33,068 nucleotides of DNA from a virus. The notes beneath the pieces are model-generated. The model saw only the letters and a list, made by a program, of their open reading frames with translations. It was not told the DNA's origin and did no database searches. Both the position numbers and the translations under genes were made by a program. This document shows positions 22,914 through 29,563 of the stretch, piece by piece; the first letter of the stretch is position 1; every line of letters begins with the position of its first letter. The stretch lies in the IMG/VR virus record IMGVR_UViG_3300037208_000030, positions 1 through 33,068 of that record. One strand, written 5' to 3'.

Positions 22914-23129
22914 ATGGCACTTAGAGTCGATCCAAATCCATCATTGAGCCCTCTTGCTGTAGCGATCTTAATTATCGGTATGGTAATAGGGATCGTGAAC
23001 CAAGTCGGTAGCTTCATCCAACTGACTGCGACGGAAGCTGGCGCCCTCGGCATAATCGTAGTGATCCTCACGGCATTAGCAACGTTGCTCACGACGATAG
23101 AAGACGAACAACCAGTGGTAGACTACTAA
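22914..23129 (+). CDS. Holin-like small membrane protein
   Basis: 71 residues. ATG 22914 is chosen over 22905 because GGAGGTGATAAAA lies immediately upstream. Two hydrophobic helices (PLAVAILIIGMVIGIVNQVG and AGALGIIVVILTALATLLTT) are linked by a short polar turn (SFIQLTATE), followed by an acidic tail EDEQPVVDY. Size and two-helix hairpin fit a small holin. It is the last gene before the hairpin terminator that overlaps its stop. The matching wall or S-layer hydrolase would be the minus-strand peptidase at 24015. Confidence 0.6.
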   Translation: MALRVDPNPSLSPLAVAILIIGMVIGIVNQVGSFIQLTATEAGALGIIVVILTALATLLTTIEDEQPVVDY

Positions 23130-23147
23130 TAGTCTACTCTTTTTTCT
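23118..23147 (+). terminator. Hairpin plus T tract ending the late operon
   Basis: An 8-bp perfect stem GTAGACTA/TAGTCTAC (23118-23125 and 23130-23137) with a CTAA loop, followed by TCTTTTTTCTTT. The loop contains the holin-like gene's stop codon. The form is that of an intrinsic terminator. In archaea the T tract alone would suffice. Confidence 0.75.
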
Positions 23148-23152
23148 TTATT

Positions 23153-23518
23153 ATGTACAAACCCTGCAAACCCGTCTCGTCTTGCCCTATAGAAGCAATC
23201 AAGTGCTTCAGGATCAATATCAAACTGGCAAGAATCAAGCAAGCGATGGTCGGCCACGAACTAGCTAAGAACGTGCAAGACTGCAGCGAAACCAAGTTCA
23301 CTTCTGAATACGAACATCTTCTTTACCAGCCTTATAAAGATCACAATCATCAGTTAGTTATTACAATCATTGATGATCTCGCTGAGATCAGTCCGAAGAT
23401 AGACGACGTTTATCACGCTCGACCGCGCAACTGCTTACGCAGGCGCTATCACAGCATCAAGGACGTTCTCTGTGAAGACTGGCGAGCGCAGTCGTATTAC
23501 CATTCAATCAAACGGTGA
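23153..23518 (+). CDS. Unknown Cys-containing protein after the terminator
   Basis: 121 residues beginning at ATG 23153 with no ribosome binding site, immediately after the T tract. The sequence is basic, with Cys at the N terminus (YKPCKPVSSCPIEAIKC) and further Cys near the C terminus (RNCLRRRY, VLCEDW). It has no membrane helix. Codon-level composition looks coding, but the start is uncertain: expression would need read-through of the terminator, a leaderless transcript, or a different start. I recognise no family. Confidence 0.45.
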   Translation: MYKPCKPVSSCPIEAIKCFRINIKLARIKQAMVGHELAKNVQDCSETKFTSEYEHLLYQPYKDHNHQLVITIIDDLAEISPKIDDVYHARPRNCLRRRYHSIKDVLCEDWRAQSYYHSIKR

Positions 23519-23605
23519 GACTCGGCGCGGTTCTATTTTCCTTACTGCCTGAATGGTTCTGCAAGTATTGTCCGGTGTTGAACCGGCTCGCGCCGTGTCA
23601 CTCAC

Positions 23606-23944
23606 TTAAGATTGTGCCAACTCTTTCAAACTTTTCTTCGGGTCGTAGCTCGGCACGTGCCGGTCGTCGTAGTCTCGAATATGTTCGTGTACGTGCCTCG
23701 CGTAAATTGCGTGGCCAATGAAGTCAATCTCGGGTCCAACGATTAGATAATTATAGCAATCATCGCACATCATCCCTACTGAGGTGCTCTCGTCTTTGCT
23801 GCGCTTGATTAGCTCGTTCTTATGTTGACCGTCAGCGAAAGTCCCGTGACACCATTGGCATTTTTTAACGCCGCCGCGATACTCGTAGCCGGGCGTTAGT
23901 AGGTCTAAACAAGTCTTAACTGGTTTCACATCCATTTGTTTCAT
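23606..23944 (-). CDS. Small zinc-ribbon protein
   Basis: 112 residues. ATG is preceded by GGGTGGGAAAATAG. Two CxxC pairs (KKCQWCHGTF and MMCDDCYNYL) about 30 residues apart suggest one bound zinc ion. Between them is a basic helix (HKNELIKRSKD). The C terminus is charged (HVHEHIRDYDDRHVPSYD). It is the last gene of the minus-strand block and converges on the plus-strand gene ending at 23518. Probably a nucleic-acid or protein-binding accessory protein. Confidence 0.65.
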   Translation of the reverse strand: MKQMDVKPVKTCLDLLTPGYEYRGGVKKCQWCHGTFADGQHKNELIKRSKDESTSVGMMCDDCYNYLIVGPEIDFIGHAIYARHVHEHIRDYDDRHVPSYDPKKSLKELAQS

Positions 23945-24014
23945 CTATTTTCCCACCCCTAAGAAAGAAAGTAGAGCGCAAGAACGGGCTCCCGACCGCC
24001 TCACGCCTTTTAAA

Positions 24015-25226
24015 TTAGTTCAAGTTCAATGCTACTGCGGCCCACGCGGTTGTCCACACACCGCTGACATACTTCTTTTCGTATATCGTGTGGTTTGTGC
24101 CTTCAACATCAACAGTCAACACGCCGTTGACGTATGCTGCGCTTGGGACTGAGCCTACAAGAGCTGTGCCACCAAGGGATACCCACGCATTCGCATTGCG
24201 CTTCCACCAGATAGCCCCGTTGCTTCCAACTGCAAAGACGTCAACATTGGTGCCGTCTGTGCATGATGCTGGCGCACCGAGAACTACCCCGCCGAGGGAC
24301 TTCCATGCAGCTGCGTGCTGTTGCCACACTGCTTTGTCTGAACCCGTTACAAACCGATCACCACTTGCCATAAGCATTGGCGATGAATTTGCAGTTACGT
24401 GCGTCACCGGAGGAGGAGTCGGATTGATCTGACTCTCCGTAGCAATTACCCAACTGTCACTTGCATAGTTCTGGATATACGGTCTAGGGATCAAGCCGAA
24501 TCCCCCACTGAACTTGCCGTATCCTTTGCCCCAACCTGTCCCCCACGAATTTAGGGTGATGTAATAGTCGCTGGCGGTGAATCCAGTGACGCCGCAGAGT
24601 GCATTGCAGTGACCACCGATTGACGCCCCTGACGGCATCTCAATGATTCCGTCGCTGCCTACGTCTTCGTATTGTTGGTAGACTGGCATTCCGTAAACCA
24701 CCGGAAGGCCTGTCACACAGAGGCAGTTGTCTATGTTCGCAATCATCTGCGTGGTGCTCGAGCCATCAAGCAAATAGTAGCTCACGGTCTCAGATTTCAC
24801 CGCATCCGCGACCGCTTTCGCTGGTGGAGTGTCATCAAACTGGCTTATATTGTAAGCCCAATCAGTTTCAGGTGCCACGCCGTCCTGAACAGTCGCGTGG
24901 ATACCATCTCTGATATTACACCCATTGTCGCCAGGGAAGTCACCGCCTATGATCCTCGCATCACGATAGACAAGCAGCCTGCAGCCTAACACGGGTGCTA
25001 ACTTTGCCTTCATCTGACACGCTTCAAATCCTGACGTGGTTCCGTGAGCAACGCACGCACCTAATTGGCCTTGATTCTTGACTGTGCTGACCAAGTTAGT
25101 TAGGTCTGTAGGCTGTAACGCTTCAGCCATCATTAGTCTCACGTGATCTTCGTATCTATAATCACGGTGATCTTTTAATTGGGGCTTCCACCCCAGGCCG
25201 TGACCTTTCTTAGTTTTAGTTATCAT
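24015..25226 (-). CDS. C1A (papain-like) cysteine peptidase with tectonin-like blades
   Basis: 403 residues with GGAGG upstream of ATG. Residues 1-265 are a papain-family peptidase with all catalytic positions: Q52 and C58 in NQGQLGACVAHG, H206 in GGHCNALCGV, N226 in LNSWGTGWG. The GWKPQLKDHRDYRYED start is typical of prokaryotic C1A enzymes lacking a long propeptide, and there is no clear signal peptide. A Pro-rich linker (NPTPPPVTHV) leads to three tectonin-like blades (273-403, WKSLGG, WVSLGG, WTTAW). I infer an endolysin or envelope-degrading enzyme acting on a protein envelope such as an S-layer or sheath. The start overlaps the stop of the upstream gene at 25223. Confidence 0.85.
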   Translation of the reverse strand: MITKTKKGHGLGWKPQLKDHRDYRYEDHVRLMMAEALQPTDLTNLVSTVKNQGQLGACVAHGTTSGFEACQMKAKLAPVLGCRLLVYRDARIIGGDFPGDNGCNIRDGIHATVQDGVAPETDWAYNISQFDDTPPAKAVADAVKSETVSYYLLDGSSTTQMIANIDNCLCVTGLPVVYGMPVYQQYEDVGSDGIIEMPSGASIGGHCNALCGVTGFTASDYYITLNSWGTGWGKGYGKFSGGFGLIPRPYIQNYASDSWVIATESQINPTPPPVTHVTANSSPMLMASGDRFVTGSDKAVWQQHAAAWKSLGGVVLGAPASCTDGTNVDVFAVGSNGAIWWKRNANAWVSLGGTALVGSVPSAAYVNGVLTVDVEGTNHTIYEKKYVSGVWTTAWAAVALNLN

Positions 25227-25537
25227 CTATCCTCCTTACCAGAATCATAAACAAGCTTTGAAAAATTGACTTGGGCCTCCCCGTGAAATGGCCCGTGGAA
25301 CACACTGCTAAATGTTGATATCTTTGGTTCCGGCGCGGGTGCTCCCTCCTCCGCGTCTTTCACCATCCGGTCAACGCGCTCTCGTTGCAGATGTAGTTCA
25401 GCGCAGACGATTTTTAACCGTATGCGTGTGCGCGTCGGATCAATCCCATTACGCAAATCCGCCAGGACTGATTCAAGTTCATCCGCTAGTTTTTCAAATG
25501 CGAAACATTCTGTATTTAGTTCATCCTTGAGACTCAT
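25223..25537 (-). CDS. Small acidic coiled-coil protein
   Basis: 104 residues. The ATG overlaps the stop of the 52-residue gene upstream (ATGA). The first 75 residues form an alpha-helical hairpin (FAFEKLADELESVLADLRNG, RIRLKIVCAELHLQRERVDR), followed by a Pro-rich loop (EEGAPAPEPKI) and a short C-terminal tail. No motif points to an enzyme. Its stop overlaps the peptidase start, so the two are translationally coupled. It may regulate or chaperone the peptidase, but this is only inferred from coupling. Confidence 0.65.
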   Translation of the reverse strand: MSLKDELNTECFAFEKLADELESVLADLRNGIDPTRTRIRLKIVCAELHLQRERVDRMVKDAEEGAPAPEPKISTFSSVFHGPFHGEAQVNFSKLVYDSGKEDR

Positions 25538-25692
25538 TTCTTTTTGGCTCCTTTCTTAGCTTTTGTTGGTGGTGCAAGGATTTCCCTCATAGCCTCACAG
25601 ACCGGCTCAAAAGCACAATCATTCACTGTGCATTCGCACGATTGCATCAGTCCTAGTAACTGACGTTGAACACAAAATGCTGGACCTGTCAT
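25534..25692 (-). CDS. 52-residue Cys-rich small protein
   Basis: The ATG at 25692 has GGAGGTGAACAA upstream, the strongest type of ribosome binding site in the window. The peptide has Cys at 7, 19, 21, 26 and 32 (SCECTVNDC, then PVCEAM), a short helix and a Lys-rich tail (KAKKGAKKK). Its TGA overlaps the next ATG. The Cys spacing could hold a metal ion or form disulfides. Family unknown. Confidence 0.65.
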   Translation of the reverse strand: MTGPAFCVQRQLLGLMQSCECTVNDCAFEPVCEAMREILAPPTKAKKGAKKK

Positions 25693-25725
25693 TTGTTCAC
25701 CTCCTCTTCTCTACATTAATTTGCA

Positions 25726-26220
25726 TCATAAGAATACCTCATTCAAATTTTGCATACCGTCCCCATTCTCAACCAGCTCACGTGCGGCAACCTCATCCTT
25801 ATTCACTGGTCTGGGCAGCTCCGATGGATCGAACATTCTAAACGAGGGCTGTCCGCGAGCATAAAGTTCATCCAGATCATGCCACTTTATTACATAGACC
25901 TTATTTTTAGGCCGCTTGTGGACTTGGATTGCCAAAAAACCACGTCGTCCGGAGAGCTGTAGATACTCATTAATGCGCTCGAACTGATTATGTGGAAACA
26001 TCTTCGCGAAGTTGTATCGCTTCGCAGGCACGCGGCTCTTACACTCTATCGCTATATGCCAACTTGGATACGGTGAGTCAACGGTGATGTCACAGCCGAT
26101 AAAATTGGGGACGTTCTGATATTCACGTCTCACGTACGCGGGGATACGATACTCCACGCAAAAGTCAATCAGCGCCGACCTAATGAACGCTTCAAACGGA
26201 TATCCTTTCTTTGCTATCAG
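25726..26220 (-). CDS. PD-(D/E)XK nuclease, Holliday-junction-resolvase-like, probable CTG start
   Basis: About 164 residues if translation begins at CTG 26220. Numbering from there, E10 in KGYPFEAF, D44 in FIGCDITV and E59-C60-K61 in HIAIECKSR give the E-D-ExK active site of archaeal Hjc/RecU-like nucleases. The first usual start (GTG at 26157, residue 22) would delete the conserved GYPFE helix and has no ribosome binding site. The frame is open back to a stop near 26256 with no ATG, GTG or TTG before 26157. The CTG is one base after the HNH stop and follows AGGGG at 5 bases, so coupling is plausible. Likely resolves branched DNA in replication or packaging. Confidence 0.7.
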   Translation of the reverse strand: MIAKKGYPFEAFIRSALIDFCVEYRIPAYVRREYQNVPNFIGCDITVDSPYPSWHIAIECKSRVPAKRYNFAKMFPHNQFERINEYLQLSGRRGFLAIQVHKRPKNKVYVIKWHDLDELYARGQPSFRMFDPSELPRPVNKDEVAARELVENGDGMQNLNEVFL

Positions 26221-26221
26221 A

Positions 26222-26680
26222 TCAGCCCCTATATCGCTCGTTATGGATAATACGTAATATTGTGGCTTTGCTTACCCTATACTCCTTAGCGAGTTGGGGC
26301 GTCCCGACAACCCATTTCTTGTAGCGCTTCCGAATCTCGCCAATTTGCGCCATCGTGAGTTTCGCAAGGACGCTTTGCTCGCCTCGTGGCATGCGGCCTT
26401 TTTTGACCGCATCCTGAGTGTTGTCTTTATGCGTTCCTAGAAAAAGATGATCTGGACGGATACAAGCGCGGTTATCGCAACGGTGGCAAACACACACCCC
26501 TTTTGGTATCGGTCCGAAGTGCCGTTCGTATGCCAAGCGGTGCGCGTAAACCAAGTTTTTCTCGCCACGTTCGTATCGCACCGGATCATGCTGGTAGCCA
26601 TAACCGTTGGGCATGATGTAACCCTTAAAGTTCTCGCAAGGCGTATCTACCTTTTTATCGCAACCTTCTGTTTTGGCCAT
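26222..26680 (-). CDS. HNH homing-type endonuclease with C-terminal HTH
   Basis: 152 residues. The HNH_3-type core covers about residues 43-94: [46 protein letters not shown]. It holds the expected His-Cys-Asn-His signature. Residues 103-152 are a helix-turn-helix ([34 protein letters not shown]) closely related to that in the HNH gene at 31536 and in the regulator at 31960. The gene overlaps its upstream neighbour and ends just before the nuclease frame, so it appears inserted between them. Such genes usually spread by cutting related genomes at their target. Confidence 0.85.
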   Translation of the reverse strand: MAKTEGCDKKVDTPCENFKGYIMPNGYGYQHDPVRYERGEKNLVYAHRLAYERHFGPIPKGVCVCHRCDNRACIRPDHLFLGTHKDNTQDAVKKGRMPRGEQSVLAKLTMAQIGEIRKRYKKWVVGTPQLAKEYRVSKATILRIIHNERYRG

Positions 26681-26910
26681 GCACCCCTCATCTGATTGTC
26701 GCCCACTAAGTTCGAGCCGTAGAAGTAATAAACGTAGCGGATGTTAAGCTCATTGAACTTATACATCCGCGAAATTTCATGTTTTTTCCAGAGATCGGCG
26801 ACGTTGCGCTGGACCGTTCCTTTAGCTAAGCCAGTAGCGTGGGCCAGCTCTTCTAAGGTCATGCCACGGCCCGATTCTCTGAGCAAATTCCTAACATCAT
26901 CCATCGCCAT
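26647..26910 (-). CDS. Winged-helix DNA-binding protein
   Basis: 87 residues from ATG with AAAGGCAAA upstream. Residues 1-50 form a MarR/ArsR-like winged helix: [40 protein letters not shown] is the recognition region, and [13 protein letters not shown] the wing. The C terminus ([17 protein letters not shown]) overlaps the HNH gene and may not be the original end, because the HNH element probably altered the junction. Likely a local transcription regulator of the virus. Confidence 0.7.
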   Translation of the reverse strand: MAMDDVRNLLRESGRGMTLEELAHATGLAKGTVQRNVADLWKKHEISRMYKFNELNIRYVYYFYGSNLVGDNQMRGAWPKQKVAIKR

Positions 26911-26931
26911 TTTGCCTTTATGTTCTGTTTT

Positions 26932-27102
26932 TTACACCCTGCACGCTGCACAACCGAGCCATAACGGGGCTGAAGCCATAATCGCTAGAACGGCGACTGT
27001 GACACTACAATAAATTCCCGTAAAGGCATGGTCGAGCCGCGAAACTTTATAACGGAGCCACGGATGGCGCCATTGCAGTTTGCGGGGCGGTATAAACGAT
27101 AA
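26932..27102 (-). CDS. Possible 56-residue membrane protein without a usual start codon
   Basis: A frame from 27102 to 26932 encodes a basic N-terminal part (PPRKLQWRHPWLRYKVSRLD) and one membrane-like helix ending in Cys residues (TVAVLAIMASAPLWLGC, then AACRV). A strong ribosome binding site (GGAGGTG) lies 8 bases before the codon TTA. No ATG, GTG or TTG occurs at that place in frame. Open length alone is not decisive (57 codons). The amphipathic-then-hydrophobic order and the ribosome binding site argue for a real gene with an unusual start or a changed start codon. The frame also covers most of the gap between 26910 and 27117. Confidence 0.4.
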   Translation of the reverse strand, partial: LSFIPPRKLQWRHPWLRYKVSRLDHAFTGIYCSVTVAVLAIMASAPLWLGCAACRV

Positions 27103-27116
27103 CCTTGTAACACCTC

Positions 27117-27428
27117 CTATTGTCTTGATAACTTTAAAATACCTTTGCCGTTGTCTTCAACCTTAATTTTCTTTGCATTGCGTTCAGCTTCTTCTTTTGC
27201 ATCAACGATTTGCACAAGTGGCGGCTCGCATCCATCGCGTCTGCCAATCTCCTCGGCTTCATCGAGCTGTTCTTGCAGCTCTTCGTCTACAAGGGTAAGT
27301 GTGTGACACGCTTCGCACCGCACAAGCTTCTTGCCGAAAAACTCTTCCCTAATCTCCTCGTCAGGTTCCTGTTCAGTAATTATAACTATTGGCGCTTCAG
27401 CACCACATACGCAAATTACATTAGTCAT
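27117..27428 (-). CDS. Small zinc-binding protein with acidic helix
   Basis: 103 residues from ATG with GGAGGAAGAAAG upstream; the start overlaps the stop of the preceding gene (27421). Cys pairs ICVCGAEAP (C6, C8) and RCEACHTL (C38, C41) form a CxC...CxxC zinc site. An acidic helical region (DEELQEQLDEAEEIGRRDGC, AKEEAERNAKKI) makes up the rest. The stop lies directly before the ribosome binding site of the unusual-start frame. Family unknown; likely a nucleic-acid or regulator-binding protein. Confidence 0.65.
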   Translation of the reverse strand: MTNVICVCGAEAPIVIITEQEPDEEIREEFFGKKLVRCEACHTLTLVDEELQEQLDEAEEIGRRDGCEPPLVQIVDAKEEAERNAKKIKVEDNGKGILKLSRQ

Positions 27429-27651
27429 CTTTCTTCCTCCCGAATAAGGGTTTACCTTCCTTCAGCGTCGCCACAAATTTAAGGTCTTTCATCCATTCGT
27501 TCATGTGGATAAAGAACCCATTACGAAAAGCTTGATCAAGTTGAACCTCTACGACTCCTTCCCCCCGAGATACGAATACTAGGTAATCTGTCAGGTGTTC
27601 TTTTACCCACGATTCAGCCTCTTCTCTCGCAGCCGGTATTTCGATTTCCAT
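27421..27651 (-). CDS. Small alpha/beta protein, unknown
   Basis: 76 residues. GGAGGCAGGAA before ATG. A helix (AAREEAESWVKEHLTDY) is followed by two strands (LVFVSRGEGVVEVQL), a loop with aromatic residues (NGFFIHMNEWMKDLKF) and a charged end (GRKKDD). There is no Cys and no membrane segment. It overlaps the next gene by 8 bases. I do not recognise the fold family. Confidence 0.6.
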   Translation of the reverse strand: MEIEIPAAREEAESWVKEHLTDYLVFVSRGEGVVEVQLDQAFRNGFFIHMNEWMKDLKFVATLKEGKPLFGRKKDD

Positions 27652-27661
27652 TTCCTGCCTC

Positions 27662-27943
27662 CTAATTTTGACCTAGAACTGCGTCCTTGTTCTCCACTGC
27701 TGCTTCCGCATCGACCATCTTAATGTTCATCTGTGGTGGCACTTGCGCGAGCTCCATTATTGGTAGCTTATCTACAAGTTTCTTTTCCCACCGCCATCGT
27801 CTCATAAACTCCCCAAGATTAATCTGATATATTACCATCGCAAGCGCTTTGAATTGCTGCTCGTTTTGCGGCTGAGGGAGGTTGAGTGTTATTGGTTTAT
27901 ATACTGCCGGGATGCCGTCGGACTTCTGCTTCTTTGATGACAC
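27662..27943 (-). CDS. Unknown small protein
   Basis: 93 residues from GTG, with GGGAGGTAATAC immediately upstream, an excellent ribosome binding site. The N terminus is basic (SSKKQKSDGIPAVYKP). The middle forms two helices (NEQQFKALAMVIYQINLGEF, MRRWRWEKKLVDKL) and the end is polar. It overlaps the 3' part of the next upstream gene by 47 bases. No motif recognised. Genes on both sides are small early-type genes. Confidence 0.6.
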   Translation of the reverse strand: MSSKKQKSDGIPAVYKPITLNLPQPQNEQQFKALAMVIYQINLGEFMRRWRWEKKLVDKLPIMELAQVPPQMNIKMVDAEAAVENKDAVLGQN

Positions 27944-28085
27944 GTATTACCTCCCTTATTACCTCCTCACCTATCCGGTCAGGATCATTGAGTAATCCTA
28001 AACGGTTCACGTATTCTTCAAGCGATGTGAGCGCACCTTTCAGTTCTCGAACTTCACCTTCGACCTCTTTCAAACGCTTATTCAC
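27897..28085 (-). CDS. Short coiled-coil protein
   Basis: 62 residues from GTG 28085, almost entirely a charged coiled coil (NKRLKEVEGEVRELKGALTS, LEEYVNRLG, EEVIREVIRVIKEAEV). The frame stays open and coding-like for another 18 codons upstream (KKAPTLEEL before the GTG), back to the stop of the zinc-ribbon frame. The true start may therefore be earlier and non-standard. GAGGAAG upstream is the only candidate ribosome binding site. Its 3' end overlaps the next gene. Confidence 0.5.
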   Translation of the reverse strand: MNKRLKEVEGEVRELKGALTSLEEYVNRLGLLNDPDRIGEEVIREVIRVIKEAEVRRHPGSI

Positions 28086-28139
28086 TAACTCTTCAAGTGT
28101 GGGTGCTTTCTTTCTCTGATATGAATCTTCCTCTCGCGT

Positions 28140-28310
28140 TTAATCTCCCCCTAGGTTCCACATGCCTAACAGCGGATTTGTTTGCTTATGTATTATGTCT
28201 TGCTTTGTAATACAAAAAGGACAGAGGAGACTTGGGTTGTCTCCTCCGAGCGAACTGTGCACTAGAAGCATTGGCCGTCCACAGTTCCGACACGGTACCG
28301 GCGTGTTGAT
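28140..28310 (-). CDS. 56-residue zinc-ribbon protein without a usual start codon
   Basis: In the frame ending at 28140, CRNCGRPMLL and LCPFCITKQ give CxxC at residues 7-10 and 30-33, a clear zinc ribbon. The frame is closed upstream by TAA at 28325-28323. The first ATG (28271) would lose the first CxxC pair. GGGGTGA, which contains the preceding gene's stop, lies 7 bases before ATC (28310), giving M-NTPVPCRNCG. An ATC start, an altered start codon or coupled reinitiation would explain this. The C terminus is HKQTNPLLGMWNLGGD. Confidence 0.5.
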   Translation of the reverse strand: MNTPVPCRNCGRPMLLVHSSLGGDNPSLLCPFCITKQDIIHKQTNPLLGMWNLGGD

Positions 28311-28317
28311 GTTGGGT

Positions 28318-29559
28318 TCACCCCATTACGGTTGCGTCCCTCTTCCAATTACTCCACACAGCATTCACCATTGACTTGACCCATACATTGCCGTCGCTCC
28401 CGATAACATAGACGTTTAGGCTGTTGTCGTTCACTGCAATGATCCCTAATGGAGTATTTGCAGCTACAACGCCGCCAAGGTCTTTCCAGTCGAGCCATTG
28501 AGTGCCGTTCCATTCCTTCAGGTAACAGCCACCGTTTGAACCGCGTGCAACGACGTCTATGATCTTGCCGGCCCGCGTGATGCAAGCAGGTGCCGACGTA
28601 AGAACGCCGCCTAGCGACTGCCAGTTAGCCGCGCCTATCGCTGGATAGTTGTGCCACAGTGTGCTATCGGTCCCTTTAACAAACTCGTCGATGCGACCAG
28701 GAACCATAGAACAGCTCACTGGAACCGATGCAAACATTTTCTTTGTTACCGGAGGGGGTGGCGCAGGTCCAATGCCGTTAGGTGGGTGGTTCTTCTGCAA
28801 GTTAGCGACTATTGAATCGAAGCCGCAGGCCTGATTCTGCGCTCTGCTTGACGCTGTTCCACCCCAAACGTCGAACCGCGTTACTGAGCATCCTAATGCT
28901 ATGAGCGAATCAATTATTGACTCGTAGCTAGGTTGCGCTCCGTTGATGCTGTTCTGAAGGATATCGTTGTCGCCTTTGAATTTCTTGTTCGGCGCATTTG
29001 CGTAATTCGGCGCGTCTTTCGAGAAGTAGCATTTTGAATGTTCCGCTGCGTCACGCCAAGCACCGGCTAGAACGCCGTTCGCTTTGCCTTTAGTAGCGTT
29101 TGCGCCCTGCGTGATGTAACCAACCTCGGAAGGATAGTAACACTCCCAGAGATTCATCACGGTTCCAACATCGGAATAGATGTTCTGCCACAAGCCACAC
29201 TGGTCGCAGTTGTAGTTGATGTAGCCGAGTCCTAGCCCCTTAATGAAGCTCGGATCACCGGCTCTGCCACCTTCTGAGCTGAGTGTCGGCCAGCCTGCCG
29301 CCTTGCAGGATTGCAGGAAGCTCGTAAAGTTGCCAATAGGCGATTGAATCTGACCGCCTGCCCAGATATCCATCTCGATATCGAGCACCGGCTTGACTCC
29401 AAGACCCTTGAGATACGCGAGCTGACTCGCGTAATTGTTACCTGCCCCGCCGGTTGAAACCAACTCGACGGTATTTATGTGCCAGTCCTTAATGTATTGC
29501 GGGACTTCCCCGATGCTTCCTGCCGTTACTGAGACACTATAGTCTAAACTGACTCCCAT
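28318..29559 (-). CDS. TIM-barrel-like hydrolase with three tectonin-like blades
   Basis: 413 residues with GGAGAGTGATCCA before ATG. Residues 1-270 suggest a TIM-barrel fold: VSLDYSVSVT, WHINTVELVST, LGVKPVLDIEMDIW, KAAGWPTLSSEGGRAGDPSF, LGYINYNCDQCGLWQ, then SVTRFDVWGG. Acidic residues at strand ends (DIEMD, SEGG, FDVW) are candidate catalytic groups, as in many glycosidases. Residues 275-290 are a Pro-rich linker (NGIGPAPPPPVTKK). Residues 290-413 are three tectonin-like blades (WQSLGG, WKDLGG, WSNW). The barrel is paralogous to domains in the Dit-like protein and the gene at 16685. No signal peptide. I infer an envelope glycan hydrolase or a second lysis enzyme. Confidence 0.7.
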   Translation of the reverse strand: MGVSLDYSVSVTAGSIGEVPQYIKDWHINTVELVSTGGAGNNYASQLAYLKGLGVKPVLDIEMDIWAGGQIQSPIGNFTSFLQSCKAAGWPTLSSEGGRAGDPSFIKGLGLGYINYNCDQCGLWQNIYSDVGTVMNLWECYYPSEVGYITQGANATKGKANGVLAGAWRDAAEHSKCYFSKDAPNYANAPNKKFKGDNDILQNSINGAQPSYESIIDSLIALGCSVTRFDVWGGTASSRAQNQACGFDSIVANLQKNHPPNGIGPAPPPPVTKKMFASVPVSCSMVPGRIDEFVKGTDSTLWHNYPAIGAANWQSLGGVLTSAPACITRAGKIIDVVARGSNGGCYLKEWNGTQWLDWKDLGGVVAANTPLGIIAVNDNSLNVYVIGSDGNVWVKSMVNAVWSNWKRDATVMG

Positions 29560-29563
29560 TGGA

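Noticed and set aside
23515-23721. 68-codon plus frame starting at GTG overlapping a stop
   Set aside because: Coupled-looking start and CKYC, but it runs over 100 bases into the opposite zinc-ribbon gene and turns into Arg/Ser-rich sequence. I left it out for lack of support.
27040-27052. TTATAAAG as a TATA box for the winged-helix gene at 26910
   Set aside because: It is about 130 bases from the start codon and inside the possible membrane-protein frame.
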